Positions 49,989-60,221 of a stretch of 64,000 bases of DNA are shown here, piece by piece; within the stretch, counting starts at the first letter, position 1; every line of letters starts with the position of its first letter. Position numbers and translations under genes: made by a program. This stretch comes from Steroidobacter gossypii. GTDB taxonomy: Bacteria > Pseudomonadota > Gammaproteobacteria > Steroidobacterales > Steroidobacteraceae. The notes beneath the pieces are model-generated. The model was not told the origin of the DNA and searched no databases. It worked only from the letters and a program-made list of their open reading frames with translations. The stretch lies in the NCBI RefSeq assembly GCF_016801985.1, contig NZ_JAEVLS010000001.1:186001-250000 (forward strand), given 5' to 3'.

Positions 49989-51446
49989 TCAGCCAGTCCC
50001 CTGCACGTTGATGACCAGGTCGATGCGTCGATTGCGCGCCCGACCCGCGGCGGTCTCGTTGGTCGCAACCGGACGCGCCTCGCCATAACCGATCGAACTG
50101 ACCTTCTCGGCATTCGCGCCGAACTGCGTCACCAGGTACTGCTTCACGGCGTCGGCACGATCCTGGGACAGGAGCAGGTTGGCCGAATCGCTGCCATTCG
50201 CATCGGTGTGCCCTTCGATCACGACGGAAGCGTCAGGAAACAACGCCAACGCCTTCTGCACTTTCTGCATCAGCACCGCGCTGCTGCCATCGATGGTGCT
50301 GCGGCCCGACGGGAAATTGATCCCCAGCAAAGAGACGATCACATCGCCGCCCTGGCGATACACACGAGCTTCATCCGCGGTGAACGAAGCTTCGATGGCC
50401 GCGATGTTGGCACGCAAGCGCGCCTGCGCATCGACCTGACGCTGTAGCGCGATCCGCTCCTGCGATTCACCGCCGAGTCGCGACTCGATGCGCTTCAGTT
50501 GATTGTTGAGCGAGGCGAGCTGCTCGTCCCGATCCTGCACTTCGAGTTTCAGGCGGCGCACTTCCTGCGCCTGCTGCTGAGCGTATTCACCCAGCTCCTT
50601 CATCGCGCCCTGATGCCCTTCATCGAAACGCACGTCGAGCTCCATGTCCGAGGCGATGCGCTGCAGCGGCTCTTCCCAGGACAGGATCAAGGCCTCGACC
50701 CCGGCCTGATCGTCCTTCTCCTGCTGCAACACCCGCTGGATCGTCTGCGCCAGATAGGTCGCATGGCGAGCGTCGTAGCGCGCCTGCGCCGCCAGCTTGC
50801 GGGGCAATGCCACGTCGTAACGATTGCGCTGAATCTCCTGCTCCGCCTGCGCCAGATGCCGCTTGGCGGACTCCAACGTGCGCGGTGCGTATCGAGCAAC
50901 CTTCGCCTCATCGGCCTGCGCGATCAGGTTGCGCGCCTCGTTGAGAATGCCGCCTTTGATGCCGATCAGCTCGGCCTCACGCAACAGCACTTCGGCTTCG
51001 GCCGCCCGCTTCTGCGCATTGGGCAGATCGCCACTCTCGTTCTCACGCATGGCTTGCAGGAACCGATCGTTCGCTTTCTGCCACTGCTCGGGCGCGAACT
51101 TGGGGGCGGTCGCAACCAATGCATCCTGGCGAGTCTTGATCACACCGGCCAGGCTCTGGCGGGCGCTGTCCGCGACAGTGCGCGCTTTTTCCAAAGCAGC
51201 CTGTCCTTCTTGCACCCGAGTCGCGACCCGCTCGGGCGAGCGACCGCGTTCAGCTTCCCTGGTGGCGTTCTGGCTGGCTTGCACGGCTGCCGCGAAGGCG
51301 CGCGGCGCGAGCACATCGAGTTGCTCGGTCCGCGCCTGCTCGACGGCCGCGGCCAACGCGGCGGCGTCGGAGTTGCCGGCCGCCAGGGCCGGCGCACCTG
51401 CCAGGCTCAGAAATGCAACAACGATCAGCGCGAATACCTGGACCAT
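49989..51446 (-). CDS. OmpA-family protein with long coiled-coil N-terminal region
   Basis: The 485-residue protein has a signal peptide (MVQVFALIVVAFLSLAGAPALA). About 30-345 is Ala/Gln/Glu-rich helix, likely a DUF4398-type coiled coil (RTVADSARQSLAGVIK, AKRHLAQAEQEIQRN). The C-terminal domain VSLLGINFPSGRSTI, VVIEGHTDANGSDSANLLLS, IGYGEARPVATNETAAGRARNRRI is OmpA-like and should bind peptidoglycan. It may tether envelope layers. ATG 51446 starts the signal peptide; it ends 9 bases from convergent moaE. Confidence 0.86.
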   Translation of the reverse strand: MVQVFALIVVAFLSLAGAPALAAGNSDAAALAAAVEQARTEQLDVLAPRAFAAAVQASQNATREAERGRSPERVATRVQEGQAALEKARTVADSARQSLAGVIKTRQDALVATAPKFAPEQWQKANDRFLQAMRENESGDLPNAQKRAAEAEVLLREAELIGIKGGILNEARNLIAQADEAKVARYAPRTLESAKRHLAQAEQEIQRNRYDVALPRKLAAQARYDARHATYLAQTIQRVLQQEKDDQAGVEALILSWEEPLQRIASDMELDVRFDEGHQGAMKELGEYAQQQAQEVRRLKLEVQDRDEQLASLNNQLKRIESRLGGESQERIALQRQVDAQARLRANIAAIEASFTADEARVYRQGGDVIVSLLGINFPSGRSTIDGSSAVLMQKVQKALALFPDASVVIEGHTDANGSDSANLLLSQDRADAVKQYLVTQFGANAEKVSSIGYGEARPVATNETAAGRARNRRIDLVINVQGTG

Positions 51447-51518
51447 ACCAACGGGCTCGAGTCGTAACTTAATGCGGAAGTATACGTCGCCTGACGCCCT
51501 CGAACCTTGCAATGGCGC

Positions 51519-52832
51519 TCAAACGGGCCGGATTTGCCCCGAGCCCCGCACCACGTACTTGTAACTGGTGAGCTGCTCGACGCCCACCGGCCCGCGCGCA
51601 TGGAATTTATCGGTGGAAATGCCGATTTCCGCGCCCATGCCGAACTCGCCGCCGTCGGCGAACTGGGTCGAGGCGTTATGCAAAACAATGGCGCTGTCGA
51701 CCCCGCCCAGGAACCGCTCGGCGGTGGCCTGATTGGTGGTGAGGATGGATTCGGTGTGGGCCGAGCCGTACCGGGCGATGTGCGCGATCGCCTCGTCGAC
51801 GCCTTCCACCACTTTGGCGGCGATGATGGAGTCGAGGTACTCGGTGCTCCAATCCGCCTCGGTGGCCGGCACGATGCGCGGATCCAGCCGTTGTAAAGTT
51901 TCATCGCCGCGCACTTCGCAGCCCGCATCCAGCAGCGCCTTCAAAACCGGCGCGGCGGCAGCGCCGGCGCGATCGAACAGCACGGTCTCGGCGGCTCCGC
52001 AGACACCGGTGCGACGAAGCTTGGCGTTGAGCACGATGTCGCGCGCCATCGTCACATCGGCATCGCGATCCACATACACGTGACAATTGCCGTCGAGGTG
52101 ACCGATGACGGGCACCCGCGCCTCGGCCTGCACTCGCTCGACCAGGCTGCGACCGCCACGAGGCACGACGACGTTGATGTACTGAGTCATGCTCGACAGC
52201 ATGTAACCGACGGCCGCCCGATCGGTCGTCGGCACGATCTGAATCGCCGCCTCGGGCAAACCGGCGGCGCGCAGTCCGGCAACGAGGCAAGCATGGATCG
52301 CGGCTGTCGATCGACTGCTCTCGCTGCCTCCGCGCAGGATCACGGCATTGCCCGACTTCAAACAAAGCGCGCCGGCGTCGGCTGTGACGTTCGGACGGCT
52401 CTCGTAAATGATGCCGACCACGCCGAGCGGCACACGCACGCGCTCGATCTTCAACCCATTCGGCCGGGTCCAGCTGGCGATGACGCTACCGATGGGATCG
52501 GCTAGCGCGATGATTTCTTCGATGCCGCGCGCCATCGCTTCAATGCGTTGTTCATTCAAAACCAATCGATCGCGCAGCGACGAAGAAATGCCACGCTGGG
52601 TGGCCTGCTCGAGATCGGCGCGATTGGCCGCCAGTAGTTGGTCACGTTGCTCGCGGATCGCGGTGGCAGCCGCTTGCAGCGCCGAGTTTTTGGACTCGGT
52701 GCTCGCCTGGGCGAGAGATTTCGCGGCGCTCTTGGCCGCGCGGCCGAGACCTTGCATCGTCTCGGCAATGACGGCGGCGTCGCTTTCAGGCTTGGCGAGG
52801 GGCCCTTCGGAAGTGGCGGTGGAGGCGTTCAT
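51519..52832 (-). CDS. proA: Glutamate-5-semialdehyde dehydrogenase ProA
   Basis: The 437-residue enzyme has [49 protein letters not shown] with catalytic Cys, and [21 protein letters not shown]. It reduces gamma-glutamyl phosphate in proline synthesis. Its usual partner proB lies about 9 kb downstream at 61787-62926 on the same strand, with unrelated genes between. Confidence 0.95.
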   Translation of the reverse strand: MNASTATSEGPLAKPESDAAVIAETMQGLGRAAKSAAKSLAQASTESKNSALQAAATAIREQRDQLLAANRADLEQATQRGISSSLRDRLVLNEQRIEAMARGIEEIIALADPIGSVIASWTRPNGLKIERVRVPLGVVGIIYESRPNVTADAGALCLKSGNAVILRGGSESSRSTAAIHACLVAGLRAAGLPEAAIQIVPTTDRAAVGYMLSSMTQYINVVVPRGGRSLVERVQAEARVPVIGHLDGNCHVYVDRDADVTMARDIVLNAKLRRTGVCGAAETVLFDRAGAAAAPVLKALLDAGCEVRGDETLQRLDPRIVPATEADWSTEYLDSIIAAKVVEGVDEAIAHIARYGSAHTESILTTNQATAERFLGGVDSAIVLHNASTQFADGGEFGMGAEIGISTDKFHARGPVGVEQLTSYKYVVRGSGQIRPV

Positions 52833-53020
52833 GAGTTCATTCTAGCGGCAGCCGGCCCGGGTAAAGAAGTGTCAATCCGGGGCCGCGCTTCTACAGCGCG
52901 AAACTGGCGGGCCCGCCGCGCTCCCGATCGGGACAGTCATGGTCATTTCTTGACCGCGCGCGCCATTGCAAACGATCCCTGCGGTGACACAATGCCGCGA
53001 CGCTGGATCAGGGGAATCGT

Positions 53021-54406
53021 ATGGCAATAGAAGCTGGATCGGTCGGCGACCGAGCCGTGAACGCGAGCGCCACCGGCTCGACCGCGGGATTCCGCGCCAG
53101 CAATGCCTATCGCAACTACGTCGTGTGGTTGCTGTTCGTCATCTACGTTTTCAACTATGTCGACCGGCAGATCCTGTCCATCGTGCTGGAGCCCATCAAG
53201 CAGGAATTCGACCTGCACGACTGGCAGCTCGGCATGCTGAGCGGGCTGGCATTCGCGGCCTTCTATTCGACCCTCGGCATTCCCATCGCGCGCATGGCAG
53301 ACACGCGCAATCGAGTGAACATCATCACCGCGTCCATCGTGGTGTGGAGCGCGTTCACCGTGGTGTCCGGCATGGCGAAAAACTTCTGGCACCTGCTGAT
53401 CGCCCGCATCGGCGTCGGGGTCGGCGAAGCGGGCTGCAGCCCGTCGGCCTACTCGATCATCAGCGACTACGTGGAGCCGAAGAAGCGCGCCACCGCTTTG
53501 TCGATCTATTCGATGGGTGTGTATGGCGGCAGCGCGCTCGGCTTTCTCGTCGGCGGCTTGGTCGCGCACGAATATGGCTGGCGCGCGGCGTTCTTCACGG
53601 TCGGTTTGCCCGGCCTGGTCGTGGCGTTGATCCTGAAGCTCACGGTCAAAGAGCCACCGCGTGGCTTCTCCGATCCCGGCGCTACCGTCGCCACCGAGCC
53701 GCCGCCGTTCAAGCAGGTGATGGGCAATCTGTGGGCCAAGAAATCGTTCCGTCATCTGTCGCTCGCAGCGGGTCTGCATGCGTTCGTCAGTTACGGCCTG
53801 AGCTCGTTCTATTCGCCGTTCTTCATGCGCAGCCACGGCATGAGCCTGGGCGATGTAGGCGCGTGGCTCTCGCTGGTCGTGGCGCTGGGCGGTTTGAGTG
53901 GAACGTATCTCGGCGGCGCATGGTGCGATCGTTACTTCGCGCGCACTCAGGATCCACGTTGGTATGTGTGGATTCCCGCGATCACCCTGATCATCGTCGT
54001 GCCCTTCGGAATGGTGGTGTACTCGCTCGACAACACCGTCGCCGCCCTGCTGCTGCTCATTCTATATATCGCGCTGGCTGCCGCGTATCTCGGTCCGAGT
54101 ATCGCCTCGACCCATCGTCTGGTCGGGCTGCGGGAGCGCGCGCTGGCCTCGGCCTTCCTGCTGCTGATTCTGAATTTCATCGGGCTGGGCCTGGGGCCGA
54201 TGTTCACCGGCGGCTTGAGCGATCTGTTCAAGGAATATTTCCTGTCGCAGGGCGTCGCCGAACAGGCGGCGCTGGCGGATGGCCTGCGCTGGTCGATTCG
54301 CGTGACTTTGCTGATCAATCTTTGGTCGGCGCTGCATTACTACCTGGCGGCACGGACTCTGCGCGAGGACATCGAGACGGGCACGCAGGCGCGCGCCGCC
54401 TCGTAA
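53021..54406 (+). CDS. MFS transporter (spinster-type)
   Basis: The 461-residue protein has 12 predicted helices. NYVDRQILSIVLEPIKQEF near 44-62, PIARMADTRNRVNI, GEAGCSPSAYSIISDYVEP and LGPSIASTHRLVGLRERALA are typical of spinster-like MFS proteins common in bacteria that use aromatics or steroids. The substrate is unknown. The gene is alone, 188 bp from divergent proA. Confidence 0.84.
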   Translation: MAIEAGSVGDRAVNASATGSTAGFRASNAYRNYVVWLLFVIYVFNYVDRQILSIVLEPIKQEFDLHDWQLGMLSGLAFAAFYSTLGIPIARMADTRNRVNIITASIVVWSAFTVVSGMAKNFWHLLIARIGVGVGEAGCSPSAYSIISDYVEPKKRATALSIYSMGVYGGSALGFLVGGLVAHEYGWRAAFFTVGLPGLVVALILKLTVKEPPRGFSDPGATVATEPPPFKQVMGNLWAKKSFRHLSLAAGLHAFVSYGLSSFYSPFFMRSHGMSLGDVGAWLSLVVALGGLSGTYLGGAWCDRYFARTQDPRWYVWIPAITLIIVVPFGMVVYSLDNTVAALLLLILYIALAAAYLGPSIASTHRLVGLRERALASAFLLLILNFIGLGLGPMFTGGLSDLFKEYFLSQGVAEQAALADGLRWSIRVTLLINLWSALHYYLAARTLREDIETGTQARAAS

Positions 54407-54412
54407 GCGCGT

Positions 54413-55006
54413 TCAAACGAACGCCGGCTCGTTCTTCAGAAACTCCAGCTCCTCGGGCGTCGACTGGCGCCCGAGGATGACGTTGCGATGAGGGAAGCGA
54501 CCGAAGCGTTTGACCACGCCGTGGTGGTGGCGCGCATATTTCAAGCCGTCGGCGATCCCCAGCTCGCTGAACAGTCGAACCGATTCCTCCTGCGCCCGCA
54601 GATCTTCGCTGTGCATGAACGGCATATAAATGAAATGCCGTTGCACCGGCGGCAACGATCGATCCTTGCCGGTTTCGACCGCCGCTTTCGCCAGCGCCAG
54701 GGCGCGATCGTCGCTCGCATAAGCGGCCGGTGTTTTGCGATAGATGTTTCGCGGGAATTGATCGAACACGACGATCGCAGCGAGCAGCGTGCGCGCATCC
54801 GCGTCGTCCAGTACTGGCGGCTCGCTTCGCAAGGCCTCGCACAACTCGCCGAAACGCTGACGGATTCTCTCATCCAGGTGCGCGTGGCTGCTGAACCAGT
54901 CCTCCGGCCTCAGCTCTTCGAACCAGAAGCGCAGCACGCCGTCCACCCAGCCGGTTGGTAATTTTTTCGAGGCCATGTTCTTCGAGGACATGTTTTTCGA
55001 GGACAT
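54413..55006 (-). CDS. DUF924-family protein
   Basis: The 197-residue protein shows VLRFWFEELRPEDWFS, VVFDQFPRNIYRKTPAAYASD, RHFIYMPFMHSEDL, HHGVVKRFGRFPHRNVILGR, all conserved in DUF924 proteins, which have a TPR-like helical fold and no known activity. The start is uncertain: three in-frame ATGs (55006, 54991, 54976) arise from a tandem DNA repeat, giving MSSKNMSSKNMASKK. None has a Shine-Dalgarno site. ATG 54976 would give the shortest form. Confidence 0.85.
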   Translation of the reverse strand: MSSKNMSSKNMASKKLPTGWVDGVLRFWFEELRPEDWFSSHAHLDERIRQRFGELCEALRSEPPVLDDADARTLLAAIVVFDQFPRNIYRKTPAAYASDDRALALAKAAVETGKDRSLPPVQRHFIYMPFMHSEDLRAQEESVRLFSELGIADGLKYARHHHGVVKRFGRFPHRNVILGRQSTPEELEFLKNEPAFV

Positions 55007-55022
55007 GTTTTTCGCGGTCAGG
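54963..55022. repeat. Four 15-bp tandem repeats over the DUF924 start
   Basis: TTTTTCGAGGCCATG (54963-54977), TTCTTCGAGGACATG (54978-54992), TTTTTCGAGGACATG (54993-55007) and a diverged TTTTTCGCGGTCAGG (55008-55022) follow head to tail. They multiply the start codon of the minus-strand gene. Copy number could vary by slippage. Confidence 0.8.
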
Positions 55023-55202
55023 GGCGTGCTCCGTGATTCCGCCGAGCCGGAGAGACTACCAAAGTCGCGAGCGGTACGAAGGTTCCCGACGCAGCGCCCG
55101 TCGCGCGCTGTCCGAAATCCTGAACCGGAAATTTTCCACGATGGATCGATCCATTTCCTGTCTCACGCATTAGTACCTACGCACCAGCGAGGAACCTGCA
55201 AC

Positions 55203-56810
55203 ATGTCGACCGAGTGGCGAAGTCCGAAATTCAAGGCATTGGGATTGAAAGTATTCGCTGTATTGGGCTGCGCCATGCTTGCCGCCTGCAGCAACAACGA
55301 CGACAACGATGAGGGTGCGGAGACTCAGGAACCGCCGCCACCGCCCCCGGCCCCGCCGCCGCCGACCACGGGCACGCTGATCGAGAATCCGCCGCCGCGG
55401 CTCGCGTCGTTTTCCATCGATGCGCTGATCGCCGCGGTAAATGTGAATTCCACGGCCGGCGAAGTGCTGGATCTGATCGTCGACCCGGAATGCGGCGTGG
55501 ATGTGCATCAGATTCGTTACAACACGCTCGACCCGGCGCAACAGCCAACCATTTCGTCGGGCGCGCTCATGATCCCAACAGGCACGAACGTCGCCTGCCA
55601 GGGCGCACGACCCATCGTCGTTTACACGCACGGCACATCGGCCGAGAAGAGCTACAACATCGCCGACCTGTCGAATTCAGAGAACGCAGAGGGCTTGTTG
55701 ATTGCCGCCGCGTTCGCCGCGCAAGGTTATATCGTCGTCGCGCCGAACTACGCGGGCTTCGATACTTCGACGCTGCCCTATCATCCTTATCTGCACGCCG
55801 AGCAGCAGGCGAAGGATACATTCGATGCATTGACCGCCGCGCGCTCCGCTTTGCCGACCAGCACCGCACCGACAATCACGGACAATGGGCAACTCTTCAT
55901 CACCGGTTACTCGCAGGGCGGTCACGTTGCGATGGCCACGCATCGCCTCATGCAAACCAACGGCGCGGCCGTGACTGCTTCGGCTCCAATGTCAGGGCCG
56001 TATGCACTGGCCGCGTTCGGCGATGCCATCTTCCAAGGTCAGGTGATCAGGAGCGCGCCGCTGCTGCTGAGCTGGACCATGACGACCTACCAGCGTGCCT
56101 ACGGCAATATCTACGCGAGTCCGACGGATGCTTTCGACCCGCGTTACGCAACGGGCATCGACGCGCTGTTGCCCACCACCGGCACTCGTTCGCAACTATA
56201 CGATCAAGGTCGGTTGCCGAGAGATCAGCTGTTCAGCAGTACTCCGCCCGATCCGGCATACGCGCCTTACACACCCGCGACGACGCCTGCAGATCTCGCT
56301 CATGTATTTGCGCAAGGTTTCGGCCCCGACGCATTGATCACCAACCCGTACCGGCTGGGCTATCTGCAGGACTCGTTGGCGCAGCCGGATGGCGGTTTCC
56401 CAGCCGTCACCGACGGCCGACCGGCGGCCGCCCCGACTCATCCGCTGCGAATCGCACTGAAGGCGAACGATCTGCGTAACTGGAGCCCGACGGCGCCAGT
56501 CATGCTCTGCGCCGGTCATGACGATCCCACCGTCTTGTATTTGAATACGCAGTTGATGCAGCAGTATTGGACCGGCGCGGGCGTGACCGCGCAGATTCGC
56601 GTGCTGGATGTGGACGACGATCCGTCCATCGACGATCCCGACGCAGGGCTCAAACTCGGCTTCAACACCGCCAAGGAATCCGTTGCACTGGCCGCCGTCG
56701 CTGGCGGAGCTACCGATGGCGGAGCCGCGGCGGTTGCCGATGCGTATCACAGCAGCCTGGTGCCGCCGTTCTGCCTGGCCGCCGTGCAATCGTACTTCGA
56801 CAGCTTCTAG
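55203..56810 (+). CDS. Lipoprotein alpha/beta-hydrolase (secretory lipase-like)
   Basis: The 535-residue product has a lipoprotein signal with CAMLAAC near 26-32 and a Pro-rich linker (EPPPPPPAPPPPTTG). The hydrolase core has IVVYTHGTSAEKS, VVAPNYAGF, GYSQGGHVAMATHRL (nucleophile Ser), and PVMLCAGHDDPTVLY for the Asp region; His lies in VADAYHSSLV. It resembles secretory lipases/feruloyl-type esterases. ATG 55203 is chosen for its signal peptide. The stop overlaps the convergent acyl-CoA synthetase by 4 bases. Confidence 0.82.
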   Translation: MSTEWRSPKFKALGLKVFAVLGCAMLAACSNNDDNDEGAETQEPPPPPPAPPPPTTGTLIENPPPRLASFSIDALIAAVNVNSTAGEVLDLIVDPECGVDVHQIRYNTLDPAQQPTISSGALMIPTGTNVACQGARPIVVYTHGTSAEKSYNIADLSNSENAEGLLIAAAFAAQGYIVVAPNYAGFDTSTLPYHPYLHAEQQAKDTFDALTAARSALPTSTAPTITDNGQLFITGYSQGGHVAMATHRLMQTNGAAVTASAPMSGPYALAAFGDAIFQGQVIRSAPLLLSWTMTTYQRAYGNIYASPTDAFDPRYATGIDALLPTTGTRSQLYDQGRLPRDQLFSSTPPDPAYAPYTPATTPADLAHVFAQGFGPDALITNPYRLGYLQDSLAQPDGGFPAVTDGRPAAAPTHPLRIALKANDLRNWSPTAPVMLCAGHDDPTVLYLNTQLMQQYWTGAGVTAQIRVLDVDDDPSIDDPDAGLKLGFNTAKESVALAAVAGGATDGGAAAVADAYHSSLVPPFCLAAVQSYFDSF

Positions 56811-58366
56811 CTGGAAGCTTGGGCGTAGCGATCGCGCAGCTCGCGCTTCAACACTTTGCCGATGGAGTTGCGCGGCAGCTCCGTCGTCAACTCCACGGCG
56901 CTGAGGCGTTGAGTCTTGCCGAGACGTGAGTTGGTCCATTGTTTGATGTCGTCGGCACTGGCGGTCGCGCCTGGACGCAGCACCACGAAGGCGATCGGCG
57001 TTTCGCCCCACTCCCTGGAAGGCACGCCGACGACGGCGCCGTCACGCACGGCCGGATGTTGAAACAGCACGGCCTCGAGATCGCTGGGATAGATGTTGAA
57101 GCCTCCGGAGATGATCATGTCCTTGCGGCGGTCCATCAGGGTAAGAAATCCATCGGCATCGAAGCGACCGACATCACCGGTGCGGATGAAGCGCTTGCCC
57201 TCGGCGTCGTACCACTCCGCCTCCGCGGTCTTGTCGGGCTGATTGAAATAACCCTTCATCATCGCCGCCGAGCGCCCGACCACTTCGCCAATGCTGCCGA
57301 CCGGCACTGGCCTGCCCTGCTCGTCGATCAGTCGAATGTCGTGACCGGTCACCGGTTGGCCGACCGTGTGCAACTTGTCGGGAAACTGGTGAGCAAGCAG
57401 CATGCAGGTGCCGCCGCCCTCGGTCATGCCGTAGTACTCGATCAACCCGCCCGGCCAGCGACGCAGAATGTCTGCTTTGAGCGCGGCGGAGAACGGCGCG
57501 CTGGTGCAGAACTTCATGCGATAGCTGCTCAGGTCGCAGCGATCGAAATCCTCTCGATCCATCAGCCGCTGATATTGAACCGGTACCAGCATCGCATGCG
57601 TCACGCGGTAACGCTGCGACAGCTCCAGAAACTTGCCCGCCTCGAACTTCGGCATCAGCACCACGGTGCCGCCGCCGGCGATGGCCGGAAAGAAGCTGAC
57701 CAACGTGGTGTTGGAATACAGCGGCGTCGAGCACAGGGTCACAGCTTCATTGTCGTAACCGAAGTTACGAGCGCGCCGCACGTGCGCCCACCGCATGCTG
57801 TGAGGCTGCACGATGCCCTTGGGCGTGCCAGTGGTGCCCGAGGAATAGATGATATTGAACGCTGCATCGGGCTCGATCGTCACGGGCACGGGCACACTGC
57901 CCGCTGGAGCGAGCCACGCCTCGAGCGAACGCACTCCCGGCGAATGATCGAGCCGCACGAGTTGCAGACCCGATGGCAACGCGACCGTCGCCATGGTCTT
58001 CGCCACGTGCTCGTCCAGAAACAGGAACTTCGCGCGGCAGTCCGCCAGCATGGTCGCCAACGACTCGGCAGTGGACGATGGCGACAACGGCGCGACCGCC
58101 ACACCTGCTCGCAGTGCGCCGAGAAATACGACGCCATAGTTGACAGAAGCCGCCGCGCAAATCGCGATCGCGTCACCGACATCGACGAGATCCCGCTGCA
58201 ATGAAGTGGCGACACGGTCCATGCGTTGATCGAGCTCGCCGAAATCGACGCGACTGCATTCATCGATGAGCGCAGGATGGCGAGGCCGTGCCCGAGCATG
58301 CGCGTGGACCAGCTCGGCGATCAGACCGAACTCCTGCTCGAGCAACGTCTCGGGAGATTTTGGCAT
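56807..58366 (-). CDS. Class I acyl-CoA synthetase/AMP-dependent ligase
   Basis: The 519-residue enzyme has IIYSSGTTGTPKGIVQ (P-loop), YYGMTEGGGTCML, FIRTGDVGRFDADGFLTLMD, and the C-terminal catalytic Lys in NSIGKVLKREL. It joins a carboxylic acid to CoA through an acyl-adenylate. The acid is unknown; similar enzymes act on fatty or aromatic acids. ATG 58366 was chosen over upstream in-frame starts that lack family sequence. Confidence 0.88.
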   Translation of the reverse strand: MPKSPETLLEQEFGLIAELVHAHARARPRHPALIDECSRVDFGELDQRMDRVATSLQRDLVDVGDAIAICAAASVNYGVVFLGALRAGVAVAPLSPSSTAESLATMLADCRAKFLFLDEHVAKTMATVALPSGLQLVRLDHSPGVRSLEAWLAPAGSVPVPVTIEPDAAFNIIYSSGTTGTPKGIVQPHSMRWAHVRRARNFGYDNEAVTLCSTPLYSNTTLVSFFPAIAGGGTVVLMPKFEAGKFLELSQRYRVTHAMLVPVQYQRLMDREDFDRCDLSSYRMKFCTSAPFSAALKADILRRWPGGLIEYYGMTEGGGTCMLLAHQFPDKLHTVGQPVTGHDIRLIDEQGRPVPVGSIGEVVGRSAAMMKGYFNQPDKTAEAEWYDAEGKRFIRTGDVGRFDADGFLTLMDRRKDMIISGGFNIYPSDLEAVLFQHPAVRDGAVVGVPSREWGETPIAFVVLRPGATASADDIKQWTNSRLGKTQRLSAVELTTELPRNSIGKVLKRELRDRYAQASS

Positions 58367-58569
58367 CGTGGCGTCACCGGATGGGGCGGGCACAATGCCA
58401 TAGTGGAAAACGGGCCGACAGGTGGACAGCCGCGCCATTGCATAAATTCATACTCGCGGACACACTCGAATTCCTGTCGACGCCCGATCGCACATCGACC
58501 ATAAGGGCGCGCTGCGGGGCCGTTCCGATCTGCGAAAAAACGTTGCAAACAATCAGGTGAAGGACAGCT

Positions 58570-59382
58570 ATGCAAATCCCCGATCCCGCCGTTGAAGGTC
58601 AGCTCAAAGGCAAGGTCGCACTGGTCACCGGCGCGGCGAGCGGCATCGGTCGCGCCAGCGCCCTCGTGTTCGCCCAGGCGGGCGCCGCCGTCGTGGCCCT
58701 GGATCGAGCCGCCGAAGTGGAGGACACGGTCGCGAGCATTCGCAAAGAAAATGGCCGCGCGGTGCGCATCGTTGCCGACTCCTCCGACGAAGGAAACATG
58801 GCCGAGGCCGTCGACACCGCGCTGCGCGAGTTCGGCGCGCTGGATGTTTGTTTCGCCAATGCCGGCATCAGCGGCGGCATGGTGCCGCTGCAAGAGCAGA
58901 CGCCGGAGCATTGGCTGCAGGTGCTGACTGTCAATCTGATCGGCACCTTCCTGGCCGTGAAGCATGCGGCCCGAGTCATGACCCCGCGTAAACGCGGCTC
59001 GATCATTTGTACCGCCTCGGTGGCCGGGCTGCGCTCGGGCGCAGGTGGCTCGCCGTACAGCGCCAGCAAGGCAGGCGTGATCAGCCTGGTACAAACCACT
59101 GCGTATCAGTTGTCCGGCAGCGGCGTGCGCATCAACGCCATCTGTCCCGGCTTGATAGAAACCGGCATGACCCAGCCCATCTTCGACCAGGCGCGGGCGC
59201 GCGGCACCGACAACAAGATCGGCCAGCTCAATCCGTTGCGGCGCGCCGGGGCGCCCCTCGAGATCGCGCGCATGGCGCTGTTCCTGGCTTCGGACGCCGC
59301 GTCCTACGTCAACGGGCAAGCCTTCCCGGTGGACGGCGGCCTGTCCGCTTCGCACCCCATCGTGCCGCCCCGCTTGCCCTGA
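58570..59382 (+). CDS. Short-chain dehydrogenase/reductase
   Basis: The 270-residue enzyme has [16 protein letters not shown] (NAD(P) site), [35 protein letters not shown] (Ser, Tyr, Lys triad) and [14 protein letters not shown]. It is a classical SDR of broad substrate range. Acidic Asp after the second strand (VVALDRAAE) suggests NAD preference. GTGAAGGACAGC precedes the ATG. It is divergent from the acyl-CoA synthetase gene; both may act in one catabolic route. Confidence 0.88.
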   Translation: MQIPDPAVEGQLKGKVALVTGAASGIGRASALVFAQAGAAVVALDRAAEVEDTVASIRKENGRAVRIVADSSDEGNMAEAVDTALREFGALDVCFANAGISGGMVPLQEQTPEHWLQVLTVNLIGTFLAVKHAARVMTPRKRGSIICTASVAGLRSGAGGSPYSASKAGVISLVQTTAYQLSGSGVRINAICPGLIETGMTQPIFDQARARGTDNKIGQLNPLRRAGAPLEIARMALFLASDAASYVNGQAFPVDGGLSASHPIVPPRLP

Positions 59383-59434
59383 GGAACTCCGGCCGGCGGC
59401 GAAGCGTCTCGTTCCCACAGGACGGAGAACGCTC

Positions 59435-59722
59435 ATGCGCGACGAGCGCCTTTACGACGATCTTGACGACGAGTTGGACGAGGATCTCGACATGCAACCC
59501 ACCCGCAGCCGCTCGGCATGGGGTGCACTGGAGTCGCTGTTGCTGGTCGGCGTACTGGCGCTGATCGCAACACCGGCGATCAAGGGGATCGCACGGCGCT
59601 ATCGAGTACAGCACCCCCGCGCCGCCGGCGAGAACGAGGTCGACAAGTCGCTCAAGGACACCTATCCGGCGAGCGATCCACCGGCGCAACGCTACGTCGA
59701 TATTCCGGTGAACCGGCGCTGA
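59435..59722 (+). CDS. Small membrane protein of unknown function
   Basis: The 95-residue protein begins with an acidic stretch (LYDDLDDELDEDLD), has one membrane helix near 33-49 (LLLVGVLALIATPAIKGIA), and ends with a polar tail (SLKDTYPASDPPAQRYVDI). KDTYPASDPPA resembles short tails in several small proteobacterial proteins, role unknown. GGAGAACGCTC precedes the ATG. It stops one base before the convergent receiver protein. Confidence 0.7.
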   Translation: MRDERLYDDLDDELDEDLDMQPTRSRSAWGALESLLLVGVLALIATPAIKGIARRYRVQHPRAAGENEVDKSLKDTYPASDPPAQRYVDIPVNRR

Positions 59723-60079
59723 TCAGCGCTTCAATCGCAACAACTGTGTGATCAACACATTGGGCAGCACCGGCTTGGACAAGCGCGGTGCGCCCTGCGC
59801 CGCCTGCGAGAACAATCGATCCTCATCCGCATACGCAGTCGCGAACAGGAAAGGCACCTGTTGGTCGCGCAGCGCTTCGGCGAGTGGAAACACGTATTCG
59901 CCGCCGAGATTCACATCGAGCACCGCGACCGTAGGCCGCTGCTGCGCCAGCAGTTCCTGACCTTCGGCCAGGCTGTGCGCCGGCCCCAGCACGCGCGCGC
60001 CCTGCTCTTCCAACATCATCTGCATGTCATAGGCGACGATGAAGTCGTCTTCGACGACCAGCACCGTCATGCCGGACAT
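59723..60079 (-). CDS. Single-domain response regulator
   Basis: The 118-residue protein is a lone receiver domain: VLVVEDDFIVAYDM (acidic pocket), VAVLDVNLGGEYVFPL with phosphoryl Asp54, LFATAYADEDR, and SKPVLPNVL with the conserved Lys. No output domain follows, so it may work through protein contacts or phosphotransfer. ATG 60079 starts right at the domain; upstream in-frame sequence overlaps no gene but lacks a known domain. It follows the histidine kinase by 142 bp. Confidence 0.85.
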   Translation of the reverse strand: MSGMTVLVVEDDFIVAYDMQMMLEEQGARVLGPAHSLAEGQELLAQQRPTVAVLDVNLGGEYVFPLAEALRDQQVPFLFATAYADEDRLFSQAAQGAPRLSKPVLPNVLITQLLRLKR

Positions 60080-60221
60080 GGGCCCTTCGCTGGCGCCTTG
60101 ACCGCCATAACCATCGTTGCCGTCCCCTAGCGGCGCGCGACGCGATGGAAACATCAGCACGCGCGCGTCGCGCACTACCGAAGGCAGTCGCAATGGCGCA
60201 GCGCTGCCAGTGCGAACCGTT

